Of a stretch of 64,000 bases of DNA, positions 9,904 through 21,980 are shown one piece after another; position 1 is the stretch's first letter, and each line of letters begins with the position of its first letter. The translations under genes were made by a program, and so were the position numbers. The DNA comes from Crocodylus rhombifer (Eukaryota > Chordata > Crocodylia > Crocodylidae), in the NCBI GenBank assembly GCA_038503035.1, contig JAVSML010025537.1, forward strand, positions 1,032,609 to 1,096,608. Direction: 5' to 3'. The notes below the pieces were generated by a model. The model searched no databases, had not been told where the DNA came from, and saw only the letters and a list, made by a program, of their open reading frames with translations.

Positions 9904-12900
9904 ACATTGAGACTTGCTTGTGCTTGTTAGACTTTTTCACTCCATTTTTTCCTTCCAGAAAATAAAAAACCTTAGCAAGTAAAAAGACTTTCAGATATAA
10001 CCTGAAAGTTAACGCACTCTAGTTTGGGGTAAGGGAAGTAAATTCCAGTCCTGAAAGACCCAGTGAGAGCTTTGTGCTGCTAGACTTCAGACTTCAAGTT
10101 TAGCATACATTTGTTTGGTTTCCCCTTTCCAGGAGCTTCTGGCATTTTGCAAAATAATGTAATCATTTTAAATTATGATTTTTATTTTATATTACTGTAA
10201 GATAATTATATAGATACAAGTAAATTTTGGTCTGAAAAGTCATTTTTCACAGCAAACAATTGAAATGATCAATTTTCACCTTACAGATGTTTAATAGATG
10301 TTTTCAGTTTTCTTGAAATTGACCTATAATTGAAAGATTTGGGTTTTTTTTTAATTGGTATTGTCTAATATAAGCGCATACTGTTGGAGAAATCTTTGAC
10401 CAGCTCTAACTGGGGTTCATTAATTCAGATGTTTCTACTTATTTTATTTATCAAGGCAGAGACCTAGGGAAAGGGATAAATCCTCAAGGTATACAAATGT
10501 AAAACCATATTAGATTCCATGAATAAGACGGTTACCTGGAATTTATTCAAAGTACGTGGAAGATCAAAAGTTTATTTAACACATTAAATATTCCCAAGGC
10601 CTGAATTAATGCTAAATTAGCAAACATCTATGTTTGTCTATTAATTGAAGTGTGATCTTCTCAAGTTAGTATTAGTTAAGTATTGCTGAAAGATAAAATG
10701 CCTGAATGTTGTGGAAAAAGTGCTCTTCTTGGCAGAAAGCGTCCTTTTACTCTGTGTTTTTACAGCAGCTAGTATAATGTGGTATTGGTCCCGTACTAGG
10801 AGTGCAGGTAAGAAAAATAATAACTTAAAATCTTTACAAGTGTAGGTAGAACAAAGTACTGCACTGTCACTGATCTCGGGTGATCCAGAAGTAGCGAATG
10901 TTACAACTGGACTACTGGACTGCACATTTTAATAAATCAAAGTCAATCATTAAGCGAAGAGATTTTCTCTTCTGTTTGTACAAGACCCTAGCACAATGGT
11001 GACTCAATCCAAATTGGAGCTTTTAGGCACTACTATAATGTAACTCTTTGTTACTGCTACTAACAAAAAGTGATTATTTCTCCAGTTAAGTGCTTTAGTA
11101 CTTCTCTAGATGTTTCCTCAGTCCACCGGTTGTGTGTAACAAGTTCTTTTCTTTACAATGTAATTGTTTCTGTTCTTAGAAGTCTTGTCTTTTGAGTCAG
11201 TAAACTTGTGAATGACAGCTTACGTTGGATATTGGTCTTGAAAAGAGATCGTATTTTTCATTCTATAACATTTCTTTGAGAGCATCATGTTTTAGCTAAA
11301 ATATCATTTAGTCAATGTCCGATCATCAGAAAGGGAATGAGACTGTCCCTCAAACCAAACATACAGAAATGGGAAGCTCTGCAACAACAGTTTTACATGC
11401 AGAGCAGCCAAACAAGTTTTTTATTTGTTAAATAATTTTACAGAAAAGTGCTAAAGACTTATCTTATATACCCATGATGTTGTTTTTATTCTAGTTGGTA
11501 CATTTTTCTATGTACCATCTCTTTTCTTAGCCAGGTTTTTTATGTGTATTTTGTAGGGTACCTTCAGACAATAGAGAGGTGTATGATTCAGTGGAATCTT
11601 TGCTATGCCTCACACATTGGGTTTTTATTTTCCTGCTCTTTAATCTCAGTTCCTTCGGCTTTCCCAAACAGAATCCACCTTATCTAGGCATTCCCTCACT
11701 TAGTATTTTGACGAAGTTTCAGAAACAACTATTCATAGCAAATTAAGCCTATTTGGAGCATTTCAGGATGATTCTCACTCCCCCATGTTTACATAGATCA
11801 ATGTATATACTGTGGTGACCTTACGAAGAATGGTAAAGGAGCATGGCCTTTTCTATTTCTGGGTTTTCCAATGTCATTTTTCTATTGGACTATAGTTTCA
11901 TATTGGATCAGATATTTGTTTATTAGATCCTGCTACCTGTAATTGCAAGAATTACTTTAATTTACCTTTCAGTTATATTTTGGGGGGCACTGAAAGTCCT
12001 TTGATTCCAAATATCTTAGAAAGTAAGTTATTGCTACAGTAGCAGTTCATTTATCCCTGTAAAGAAAGTATTCACATGATAAAGACAGTTCTGATGTATG
12101 TGCTTCTGTCAGGGGACATAATTATGTTTTGGATGGTCAACTATATGCACGGAACTGGGGTGAATCCTTTTGATAATATATGCTATAATATACTATAGAT
12201 ATATAGTGAGCAAGCATAACTAGGATCTACGCTTTCCTCCTGGAATTATTTGCCATCGCCTCAGTTGAATATATAGATCTTAGATTGGCCTCTGTAGTTG
12301 CCTACAAACTATCCAATGACTTGCCTATTTACTTGAAGACTGTCAACCTCATACCAACGATGCTGCTGCTGCCAATGCGAGAAAGGAAGTCTATAAATGC
12401 TATTAACATAAATACATTAATCTTTACATTCAAATAACTAGAAACCCTGGAAAGGCAGATTGTCAGATACAGAATCCCAATCAAATACTAAAGGTGACAA
12501 AAATTGAGACTTGTAAAATTTTCCAACCCCCTTCTAAGGTAAATATGTCAACTCTATTTTAATTTCCTCCAACCTTTGATACTGACTTGCATGTGTGGTA
12601 TGCAATCAATTTATATTTCTATCGACCTACACATTAATTTACAAGACAAAACTAGATCTTATGTGGAAAATAATCATGTTGGTTATAGGTTGTGTAGTAG
12701 GTCTTAAAATCTAAAGTTCTTCTTCCCACCCTGCCTCTTTAAATGTTTACTCCAGAGTAAATTGACTGTATTATTGGAGTGGACACACAGCCTCACAGTG
12801 GCTTAAGTCACTTTTCTATGGTAAGGATACTCCTCAGAGAGTGAGTAACAACATGCTTAATTAAGTTACACCAATGTATACTAGTTTTGTGTCCATTCTT

Positions 12901-14195
12901 CTAATTTTTTTCATTCAGGGGTAGCTGTTTGCTGAATGTAAACTGACTTCCCTGGTGGATAGGGGCTATAATAGTGGCTTTAGAGAAGCTCGTTTTGTGT
13001 TCATTTCTTACATGAAATAAATTATTTCATACTAACCATTTTGTATGTTAATATATTTCTTTAAACTTTTACAGTCTTAACCTTCTTAAACCAAGGTGTA
13101 ATGTTTCATTCATTAGCAGGAATAACTCATATTTTGTTAAGGTTGCTTGAGCCATAAATTGTTGTATGCAAATTTAAAACCCAAATTATCTCTCTTGTGT
13201 TGATTCTTCTCTAGTCAGTCAGTCAAAAAGGAATGATTTAAGAAGTGTGTAACTTTGGCTGAGCTGAGAAAATAAACATCATAACCTTTAAGTGAAAGAG
13301 AATTTGGGTCTTTGGATAGTAGAAAAAGCATAATAAATATGGTATGCTCTAACAGTTCGGACATGGCACAAATGAAATGGCAGTCTGCTTTCTGAACTGA
13401 GAAAACAAAGTGGCAAGAATACCATGAAGGGTTCCATTTACCATCTAGCATAATTACATAACATCACTCAAAATTATGAGAGATTCATTTTTTGAGTATG
13501 GGGTTATTTCAATAAATATACAGTTAATCGTCTTAGATGATTTTAAACTATGTAGTTAACCAATGTGTACTCTTACTTGGTCATTTCTCAATTCAATTGC
13601 TAGGGAATTCATCTAGAAATGACTAGTTAAAGATCTTAGAATATATCTCTGTATATATCTTTGATGGTATTAACTAATAGTGGGGATGGAAAATGAGATA
13701 AAGTCCCCATGCATTTCTCAGGTGCAGAATTTGCCATGGTTCAAAGCCTTTGCTATTTAATCATGCTGTAGATTCTCAGTACTCTATTTTTTAAATCACT
13801 TTCTAATCCTTAACCTTAAAAATATGAACTGAGTGTAAATTAATGGGGTGATTCGTGCCAAACTCTTCAGAAAAAAGTTTGAAGATGTGCTAGTTGATTT
13901 ATTCACTGCAGGTAGGACCTTCTGAACTATGTGGCCACAAATCTTTGGACTGCTCCAAAATACCACATAATTTGAGCAATTTTCTCTTTTCTAATCTGGT
14001 ATCGGTGGAATCCAGCATTTTGTTCTCAATCTTACTGTACTGTTTAGGTCCACATATATCATATTTTTTTCCATATAGCAATCCCCCAATTAAAACATAC
14101 AGCTTGTTTTCAAAGACGGAACATGTTTAAAAAATTTTTCAAGAGCCATGGCTGATTGTGTGACTTAGAGTAAGTCCTCCTGGAAACATGGAATA
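9904..14195. other. 4.3 kb unique AT-rich DNA, no gene seen
   Basis: Long stretch without recognisable repeats or coding potential; the longest frame is under 95 codons and lacks motifs. It may be intronic or intergenic. Conservation data would be needed to find regulatory elements here. Confidence 0.5.
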
Positions 14196-14301
14196 TAGAG
14201 TGTCCAGGAAGTGTGCCTTCCAAAAAGACAGTAGGCAACACGCAACAGGAACTTCCTGGCTGGTAGGCTGTCTCTTGGGATACCATACTTCTTGGACACT
14301 C
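14196..14301. repeat. Inverted repeat AGAGTGTCCARGAAGT
   Basis: AGAGTGTCCAGGAAGT near 14198 and its near-complement ACTTCTTGGACACTCT near 14286 pair at 15 of 16 positions, about 70 bases apart. It directly abuts the TIR element at 14302. It could be part of that element or an independent short hairpin. Confidence 0.55.
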
Positions 14302-14574
14302 TGGGCACCTATACACGAGCACTGAGGCTGCTCTGATATGCTGGAATTCCAGTGCATCGGAGCAAATTTGATTAATCGAGTCTGGTGGAGCGTGGCAACT
14401 GCCGCACTCCAGCAGCCTCCTTTGTCTCATGTATCAGTGTCCCCGTGCTTAAAAATGCCAGTGGGAGAGCTTAAATTAAAACTCGTTGAATGAGCTTTAG
14501 TTCAACCCCCGCCCCGCTGCCATTTTCAAGTGCCGCCTCCTCCCCATCCGCAGAGCACATGTAAAAGTGCCCTC
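14302..14574 (-). mobile_element. TIR element, 'TTTACACATGCTC' family (copy 2)
   Basis: The left end GGGCACCTATACACGAGCAC and the complement of the right end GGGCACTTTTACATGTGCTC are good inverted repeats. On the minus strand the interior matches the copy at 8739-9050 (GGGGACACTGATACATGAGA; GACTCGATTAATC). The family has two copies about 5.5 kb apart in opposite orientations. Confidence 0.7.
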
Positions 14575-15869
14575 TATGTTCTTAGGAGGATTCATTCTGT
14601 CATACAAAGTTAGGCCTCAGACCCTTGCAAAGGCAGTAGAATGACTGTATTTCTTTAATTGATTCTTTATATACTTTCTTATAAATAAAATGTTGTTTCC
14701 ACATCACAAGCCTCATCCAGATATTACTGATCACTTGCTGCTTCAGGCACAAAGTACAGTGCTCAACCAATAGCTACAAACGGAGAGGGTTAATGTTGGA
14801 CTCTACCCCTTCAGCTTTCTGAGTCACGTAAGCATCAATCATTTTGGTAGCTGCATGGCACGCACAGTCTCCAGGCTTGCTGCTTTTTCAGCAGAGAAAA
14901 GACCTTCCTTTCCTAATAGATCCTCCATCCTCAAGGTTAGGGAGCTGATTTTGAGGAGAAAAGGTGCATTTTGTATGTGAGAAAATACAAGAATTGTTTT
15001 TAGCTATCTAGCTTCACCCAGAATGGGAAGCTATTTGGATTGCAGTGTGTGCCCCTCGCACTCTTGCATGAAACTGGATAGCTCCTGTCAGGTTACTAGA
15101 GCTTGGTTCCAGTTTGCACCTGGAGCATGGGTGATCCTGAAATGTGTGACTGGTAAGCTGGTGACTGATGATCAAATAGATTACTAATTCCTCTTATCCT
15201 AACACACCTGGTTGTGCTCAGTTGTCATTCACACTGCTCGGAAAATATGGAAGCTGCTGATGCCTAAGCCTGTGAAGAGGATTATAAAAAATGTCTAACA
15301 GAACTACCATGGATAAAAAAAAAAACAACTGAAAGTAATTCCTGGCATCCTGGTGCTTATGTTGGTAAATACTTTCACTTATGAACCATAGTTCCACCTG
15401 TTTGAATGAGGAAGGCAGGGAGGTAGAGATGCAAATGATGGGCATGGGGTAGTAAAAGAATAGGATAATATTGCAATTGCATATTGAGGTGGCTACTGCA
15501 GTGTCCTGGAAATATAGCTTCTTGAGATCCAGAGCATCCAGTATTTTACAAAGGGATGTTCATATTTAAGATGGCTCCTAAATATGGCACTGAAATTTTC
15601 AATGTTCTGATTAATTCTCTGCATCCTACAATGAATATAAACAACTTGACATGGCTTATCACATCAAAGCAGTAGCTCTAAATAACTGACATTTGAGTGA
15701 CTCATTTTGGGAAAGCTGAATAATAATGAATTATATATACCTGAGGGTAGGTGAAACGCTGCTGTTCTTCCTGTATGTCTAGAAAGAACAAATTGTTACT
15801 GACACAAGGTGGTCTGTGATTTTCATTTGGAGTAAAAACATTCTGGCTGCATGCATTTGCATTCTTTTT
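14575..15869. other. Unique DNA, nothing recognised
   Basis: No recognisable repeat or coding frame. Confidence 0.5.
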
Positions 15870-16290
15870 ATTCTATTTACTCAAGTCCTGGGGGAAAACA
15901 AGCTCATCTTAGAATCGAATGTCAAATGAAATTGCAGTACCTGCAGTCAGGAAAGGCAGCAGAAATCCACTCAGCAAGGCCCGTGGTGCCATGGGACCCA
16001 ACACAGAGATGCACAGTGGCATGTGACCTGGCACAGGCATGCAGTAGTGGAGTCACCTGGCAGCATAGCACATAGTGACGGAGAGAGAGAGACAGGAATA
16101 CAGTAACGGGGGTAGGGAGGGGAGTGGCTGCAGGACCAGGTATTGTAGGGGGGCAGGTTGGGAGGATGAGTAGCTGGGTGTGGGTCAAGTACTGGGGATG
16201 GCAGGTGGGTGCAAGTAGTAGAGGATGGCATGGACCAAGGGTGGGAAGGGGAGGGAAAGGTACGCAGGAGGGGGCAAGGGATGAGAGGCC
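15870..16290. mobile_element. MITE left end with G-rich core
   Basis: TTCTATTTACTCAAGTCC, followed by CTCATCTTAGAATCGAATG, is the terminal motif of the TACYGTATKTA MITE family. It leads into a G-rich core (about 16080-16290). The right terminus is not evident, and unrelated old CR1 follows. Confidence 0.5.
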
Positions 16291-16394
16291 AGTCCCTCTT
16301 GCTAAACTCCACTAATAACTTACTTCCACCCCAACAGTTTTTGTTTCGACACAACCTGGTTTTGGTCCCTCACTTCATCAATTTCTTATCCCCA

Positions 16395-16620
16395 TCACAA
16401 TTCTTTTACCAAACCTCTTCTTTGTGTTGCTTAATTTCCCATGTAGCATCATATCAGATGCTTTCAGGATATCAAGACATATTAGATGTACTATTTCCTT
16501 TGTCCAGGAAATCAGTTATCTTATAAATGAAGGTCAATCTAGCACAACATATCTTTGGATGACCTATAATACATCTATTAATAAGACCTCCATATGTGGG
16601 CTAAAAATGGATACCGAATT
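16395..16620 (-). mobile_element. Old CR1 reverse-transcriptase fragment
   Basis: The minus strand, read across frameshifts, resembles the CR1 RT block between the 'CQTNL' motif and the catalytic 'LDF.KAFD' motif, for example ITDFLDKGN-like and KASDMMLHGKL-like segments. It is heavily mutated and belongs to a different, older subfamily than the CR1s at 21-27 kb. Boundaries are approximate. Confidence 0.55.
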
Positions 16621-17439
16621 TGAGGTGGTAATGATTGATCCAGATCAAAACGTGGGAGAAAAGAAGAATGACATAGGCCTGTACACGCATAGTTTGTCCC
16701 TGAAATGAATGGAAATTAACTTGAAGAAGCTACAATTATTCAAGAAAAAATGTTAGCATATTTTATCTTGCATATTTCACAGGTACTTAATGTTCAGAAA
16801 ATGAGTTTTTGCAGCATAGGATCCCAGGATACACTGCTTCCTTTAGGGAGATATGTGACATCTGTTTTTAGCCTTGGTGTCACACATCCTTCAGACTTTA
16901 AAGGATAAGGAGAAAATATCAGCAGTAGAGTTCTAGTGAACTCTTGGAAAGTTTAATTTGAAAGGGTTTGTGATTTTTGAGAAAGGGCTTCTGTTCTCTC
17001 TAAGCAATCTTTGAGATCACTTGTGTGATTACAAGTCTAATCTTGCCATAGTTGAATCTCAAAACACAGGTAAAGTTCAACCTCTGCAGGCTGTTTTTCT
17101 GAAGTTCAGTACAGAATTAGACCTTAAATCTCAAGCAACCACCTTACTCAAGTAAAATAACTTCCCTTCATAAGAGCAGGATGTAATTACTGTATGTAAG
17201 CCAAAATATAAAATAACTATGACATTTCCTAATTTCTGATGGAATTATGACAGCAATGTACGACTCTCTGCCAGAATGATTTGGGATTGAGACACTACAT
17301 TTGATTCAATCAAAAACATTTAATCTTAAAGAATAACTTTCATTTGTAGGACTGAGCTATATTTATTATGTAACCCATATGGCAGTTTCCCTGCAGTTAA
17401 CACACGTGTGAATGACAGGTGGGGACAGAGGTCTGTGTC
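16621..17439. other. Unique AT-rich DNA, nothing recognised
   Basis: No repeat or coding signal. Confidence 0.5.
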
Positions 17440-17960
17440 CAGCTCCCCCCACCAACTTTGGGGCCTGGCCTGCTTCCCCTTTCCCCCGCTGGGCTGCTGG
17501 GCTGGGCTGGGCTGGGCCTGGCCCCCAACCCACCCCGCTGGAGTTGCAGGGCCAGACTCGTCCCTCCCCCCAGCTTTTTGGGGCCAGGCTGACCCCCCCC
17601 AACCTCCCCACTACCATTTGAGGGGTGGGCTGGGCTGGGCCCAGTGTGCCCCCTCCATACTCTCCACTTTGTGCCCAAGCTGGGCTTGGCATGCCCTCCA
17701 CCCCCCCGCTGCCATTGTGGGGCTGGGCCAGCACTGGGCCTGTCCCCCAACCTTCTGTTCTGGGGCAGGGCTGGGCCTGACATGCCTCCCCACCCTCCCT
17801 GCCACCATTTTGGAGCTGGGCCTGCTCATCCCATCCCTCTGCCTCCCCGCATCAGCCCAGGCTTGCTGCTTCCCACCTCCCACTGTCACGGTGGGCCAGT
17901 GCCCCCTGCTTTGGGCTTGTTCCTCCCCTCCACCCTGCTGCCACCATATCAGCCCGTGCC
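17440..17960. repeat. GC-rich diverged minisatellite
   Basis: Repeated words of the type 'ccattttggggctgggcctg', separated by C-rich runs, recur at irregular 40-60 bp spacing (about 17453, 17571, 17612, 17667, 17710, 17755 and 17805). One segment contains consecutive GGGCT pentamers (17490-17515). The array creates long Pro/Gly/Trp-rich frames in several phases on both strands, as a biased tandem array does. Flanking sequence is AT-rich. I see no signal peptide, domain or splice site that would make it coding. Confidence 0.65.
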
Positions 17961-18329
17961 CTCTCCCCCCGGCCCAGTGTCAGAAGGGAGCAGAGCAGAA
18001 GAGAAAGAGGGGGTGATCCACAAGGAGCACCCCCTGTGGTGCCCCAACCCCACTCCCCACCGTACTGTTGCCGCCACCTCCACTCCAAGGAGCAAGGGCG
18101 GGGGCAAGGCCAGCTCTGTCCACTCTGTTTCTGCTGCCTCCAGAGAGTGGGGCAGAGGGGCATGGATGGCCTTGCCCCTGTTAGAATTGCACAGCTTGCA
18201 TCTTGCTCTTGATAAGAAAAGAACACTGCCCAAGGTTCTTCTTTCATCCTCCTTACTCTTTCACATGTTGATTACAGAAACTGGAATTTAACTGCATAGC
18301 CTTGGGGAATGAACTGTTGATGAACCCTT

Positions 18330-18720
18330 GTGGCATTGAGCATGCTTAATTAGGTGTTGCATATTTACCTCTCCGTCCTCCCTACTCAAATGACTAATTA
18401 TACTTTACATGCGATGTATGTGATGATGTAGTTACATGTATGTTTGTATGAAACGGAAGTAAGCTGCAAGAACTTCTGTGTCTGCACACGCGCCCAGGAG
18501 ATTTGAGGAGATAAATGCCGCTTGCAAACACAATCAGGGGCCGGAGACTGATCTGATCTGAGCTCCCTTCTCTGGCCTTGCTTGCAAGAAAATAGACCCT
18601 TAAATGCCGACTGATGTCTGTGTGTCTGTGATCTCTGCGCGCCTCCAGGGAACGAACTGCCATTTGTGCAACACCCCTGCCCTTGCTCTGTCCTGTGTCC
18701 TCATCATCATGACAGATGGA
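18330..18720. promoter_or_regulatory. Candidate conserved non-coding element
   Basis: The block has no repeat signature but differs from its surroundings. It keeps about ten CpGs in 320 bases where neighbouring unique sequence has almost none. It also holds homeodomain-type TAATTA cores (near 18350 and 18395) and non-repetitive words such as GCTTGCAAACACAATCAGGG. These are properties often seen in developmental enhancers. This is an inference from composition only. Confidence 0.3.
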
Positions 18721-18778
18721 CACTAGACTACAGCTTTTATAATATTAGAATGTATATCTATATATGTGTATGTATGTA

Positions 18779-19227
18779 CAGGTTTTCCCCGCTTTATGCT
18801 GTACATGCATTCCTGGAAAATGGCGTATAACTTGAATTTGCGTAAAGGGAATCAGCTTTACAATGAACAGGGATACATTCCAAGACCTCGACTGTACTGA
18901 CCCCCAGACCCATTTTCAGCACTTTTACATGACAGTTTTGGTACTCACCAACAGCAGACAGTACACACAAGCACATTGTTATTATATTGGGGATGGCAAC
19001 TACAGAAACACCTGTCGCAGACAATGAGCAAGGAGCACAGATCTACACAGGAGACTATTTTGATGCACGTCACTCCCACAATGCACTGAACAAAGCAGCT
19101 GACTGTGTGCACACTGATTGCATAAGAGTGAATTTACTTTGTGTATAAGGAATTTTTGGTATAAAAAGTGTCATCGCATAAGAGCGAATTCACACATACA
19201 GAACTCGCATAAAGCAAGGAAAACCTG
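18779..19227. mobile_element. Tigger-like MITE with TA duplication
   Basis: The left end CAGGTTTTCCCCGCTTTATG and the complement of the right end CAGGTTTTCCTTGCTTTATG differ at two bases. Both ends are flanked by TA (18777-18778 and 19228-19229). A CAGG start plus TA duplication is diagnostic of the TcMar-Tigger/pogo group. At 449 bp with no transposase frame it is an internally deleted, non-autonomous copy. The insertion sits in a TATG/TGTA-rich simple-repeat tract. Confidence 0.85.
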
Positions 19228-20689
19228 TATATATGTATGTGTGTATATATGTGTATGTTATATTTAATTTTATGTAGTAATATAAATTGGAGGACTTTGC
19301 TCTTCAGTGATCATTTGTCATTATTTGTTTATTCGTGTTATTTTATTTCAGAAAACTATAACCAATATTTATTGTACTTCACAGCCCTGGCTGGCCATGA
19401 AATAGGTTGGCCTTCTTTAAAAATATGGGGACTGAGGAATGGGTATAAAGCATTTCACATGCCTCATTTATAAGTCGAGTGATAGAGCTGGGAGTAAAAC
19501 AAAGGAATCCAGCCTTTCAAACCCTACCTCTGCTTTAAAAAATGAATCCATATAAATTATGCTATTACATGGTTATGAAAACAAAAATAAAATGGAAGGA
19601 AGGAAAATGAAACCAAAGATGTTGAGTCTGTAGCATCCCTACTGCTCTTATAGCTGAGTTGTCTACAGAGCCTTGGTCTTATAGAAAACTCACCACATCA
19701 TTGCACAACAGCTTTATGCCCAGATGCCTTGAACAGACTTTCTAAAGGCTCCTTACACTGTATTACAGTTAGTAAATGTTAATTACTTTGTCATAAGTAG
19801 TGATATCTTCACAAGGAGGACTTCTGGGACAGGCTGGCAAAGAGGAGGGGCTGTTGTTAGTGGAAACCAGCTGCAGCTAGATTCCCCTCTCCCCTGGAAC
19901 TAGCACTGAACTTCTGTTTAGTCTGGAGGGACATTGTAACTTGGGATGCTTTCTGCAATGCATTCTCAGTTCCAGTGGGGAGATGCACTTCTGTCTGTAC
20001 CTTAAGAGTCCAGTCCTTGAACCACAGATCTGTTTTCAGACATCACAGGTCTTTCCAAAAGGGAAATTAGACCGTAGGCTGGGATTTTTCTCCTTTTCCT
20101 TCCTCCTCTTTTTTTCCTTCCTTCTGTTTTGTGGGCAAGAAATTTTACCTCAAACCAGGCTGCCACTTAGTTGAGGTTGTGACACCATTTGAGTTGGTTA
20201 CAGCCAAGTCCTCCCAGATCTTAATGTTGGCACGTGTTTTAAGTATGTCTTCAGGCATACGTGTAGTGTAATAATTTAGCTAAGGTGGTGACAAAGTAAT
20301 CTCAGTTGTCACTGTATCTGCATCTATTTAAATACTAAAGGTAGGTAAACTGTCCTAATGACTTAGCGTCCCAAGTTCTCTCATACTTCTGGCTCTTGGT
20401 ACCATATCCCAGATCCTAAATAAACAGGTGGAACAAGTTGCATCTTAGTGGTGTTTCAAGCATCATTTCCAGTAGAGGAATTGAAAAACAAAACGTGTAA
20501 TTTTTATTTTCAGTTTTTGAGGTGTAGCCAATGAACATAACTTCCTAATTTAGCACTCTCTTCATGAAAACATCTTTTTTAAAATTAGAGTTAAGAATAG
20601 CTAGGGTGAAAGAAGAACATGCAAGCATGAAGTTCAGTGTTGCGAGGAAGTTTGTTGACTTTTTGGTAAGAAAGAAAATATCAGCCTTC
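19228..20689. other. Unique DNA, nothing recognised
   Basis: TATG-rich tract to about 19260, then ordinary AT-rich sequence. No gene or clear repeat. Confidence 0.5.
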
Positions 20690-20960
20690 TCAAGATGATT
20701 AAATGGTCACACAGGGCAAGGACAAGAATTGCCTCTTTAGCTCCTTAATTAGCATGGATCACAAAGGAAAGCTCAGTTGGAGCAGCACTTAGTAGGTAAT
20801 AATGACAGGTAATTATTTAAATTGTTAACGCCCTGTCAGACAGAAATGATTCAGTCTTCTTGGGCCAATCACAAACTTTGCTCAGTCAGGGGGCCTTGTG
20901 ATAAGAATAAATGGTGCTAAGTACCCATCATTACCGCTTACCATGTGAAATGTCTTGTTT
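20690..20960. promoter_or_regulatory. Candidate conserved non-coding element
   Basis: A repeat-free stretch packs TTAATTAGCATGGATCACAA, TAATGACAGGTAATTATT (a TGACAG MEIS-type site next to TAATTA) and GGGCCAATCACAA (CCAAT box) into about 150 bases. The clustering is typical of developmental enhancers but can arise by chance. Inference only. Confidence 0.28.
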
Positions 20961-21315
20961 CTATTCAAACATCCAAAGCAATTTTCTTTCCATGCTACAA
21001 CAGCACTTCGTCTTCTTGTTGCAGCTGAGGAAGAGCTGAGAATAAGTTATTTTAAATCTTTTAAAGAAGTGAGAGATAAGGATACATTTGTAGGTGGAAT
21101 AATGTGCCATGGTGTGGCTGCCGGCCAGGATCCACATGCAAAATTGCCCTCAGGACCCCAGGCAAGACTGCTAGGGCTAGCCCAGTGCTGGCCCCAGCCT
21201 CCCCTACCACCTTTGGGGTAACTTGCTGCATGCCAGAATGTGTGTGGCACAGGGATTCCCCAGGGACAACTAACAGCAGTGTAAGGTGTGCCGGTGCTAA
21301 TTGTCCCTGGGGAAA

Positions 21316-21563
21316 CAGTTCTGGGCCCTGCACTTCAACAAGGATGTGGTAAAGCTTGAGGGAGTCCAGAGAAGGGCCCATGTATGATCAGAGACTTGCA
21401 TGGCAAGCCATACAAGGGAAGGGTGAAGGACCTGGGAATCTTCAGCCTGGAAAAGAGAAGGCTAAGAGGTGACTTGGTAGCAGCTTGATAGCTAGATCAA
21501 GGGAGTACATCAAGGGCTTGATGAAGAACTGTTCTCCAGGGCACTTTTGGGGAAAGCCAGAAG
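21316..21563 (+). mobile_element. Outer (older) CR1 3' region, piece 1 of 3
   Basis: From CAGTTCTGGGCCCTGCACTT onward it aligns with the uninterrupted CR1 tail at 30680-31190. The alignment runs to 'ggggaaagccagaag', where an antisense CR1 begins. The match resumes at 25688, so this is the left flank of a nested insertion. It is the C-terminal part of ORF2 in a subfamily different from the inserted ones. Confidence 0.85.
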
Positions 21564-21655
21564 TTTCATAGTTTCATAGTAGTTTGGGGTCAGAAGGGAC
21601 CTGAACAGATCATCTAGTCTGATCCCCCTGCCACTGGCAGAAGCACACACTGGGA

Positions 21656-21913
21656 TCACAGAACCTCAGACAGGTGTTTGTTCAACCTATTTTTGAATTT
21701 ACCCAAGGTAGGAGTGAGGACCACTTCCCTAGGAAGTTGGTTCCAGATCCTAGCCACCCTAACAGTGAAATAGTGCCTCCTAATCTCTAACCTGAACCTA
21801 TTCTCCAGCAGCTTCTGGTCATTGTTCCTCCCCACCCCAGGTGCTGCTGCGGGGAATGGGGCCCTTCCTATTTGCTGCTGATCTCCCCTAATGAGTTTGT
21901 AGGCAGCCACCAA
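21656..21913 (-). pseudogene. CR1 ORF2 C-terminal domain
   Basis: The 85-residue frame runs from a VAAYKLIRGD motif through NRFRLEIRRHYFTVRVARIW, NQLPREVV and KNRLNKHL to its stop, just before the CR1 3' untranslated region. It corresponds to the conserved tail of CR1 ORF2, after the RT thumb, and matches the end of the copy at 26786-27760. It is in a different frame from the RT segment upstream, so at least one frameshift separates them. Confidence 0.85.
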
Positions 21914-21980
21914 ATCCCAAGTTCAGCTAGCTGAGGCTGAACAGGTTCAGGTCCCTCAGCTTCTCCCCATAGGGCCTGCC

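Noticed and set aside
17408..18291. Overlapping 202- and 215-codon Pro/Cys/Leu-rich frames
   Set aside because: They lie in different phases over a GC-rich tandem array, with long frames on the opposite strand too; no domain, signal or splice support.
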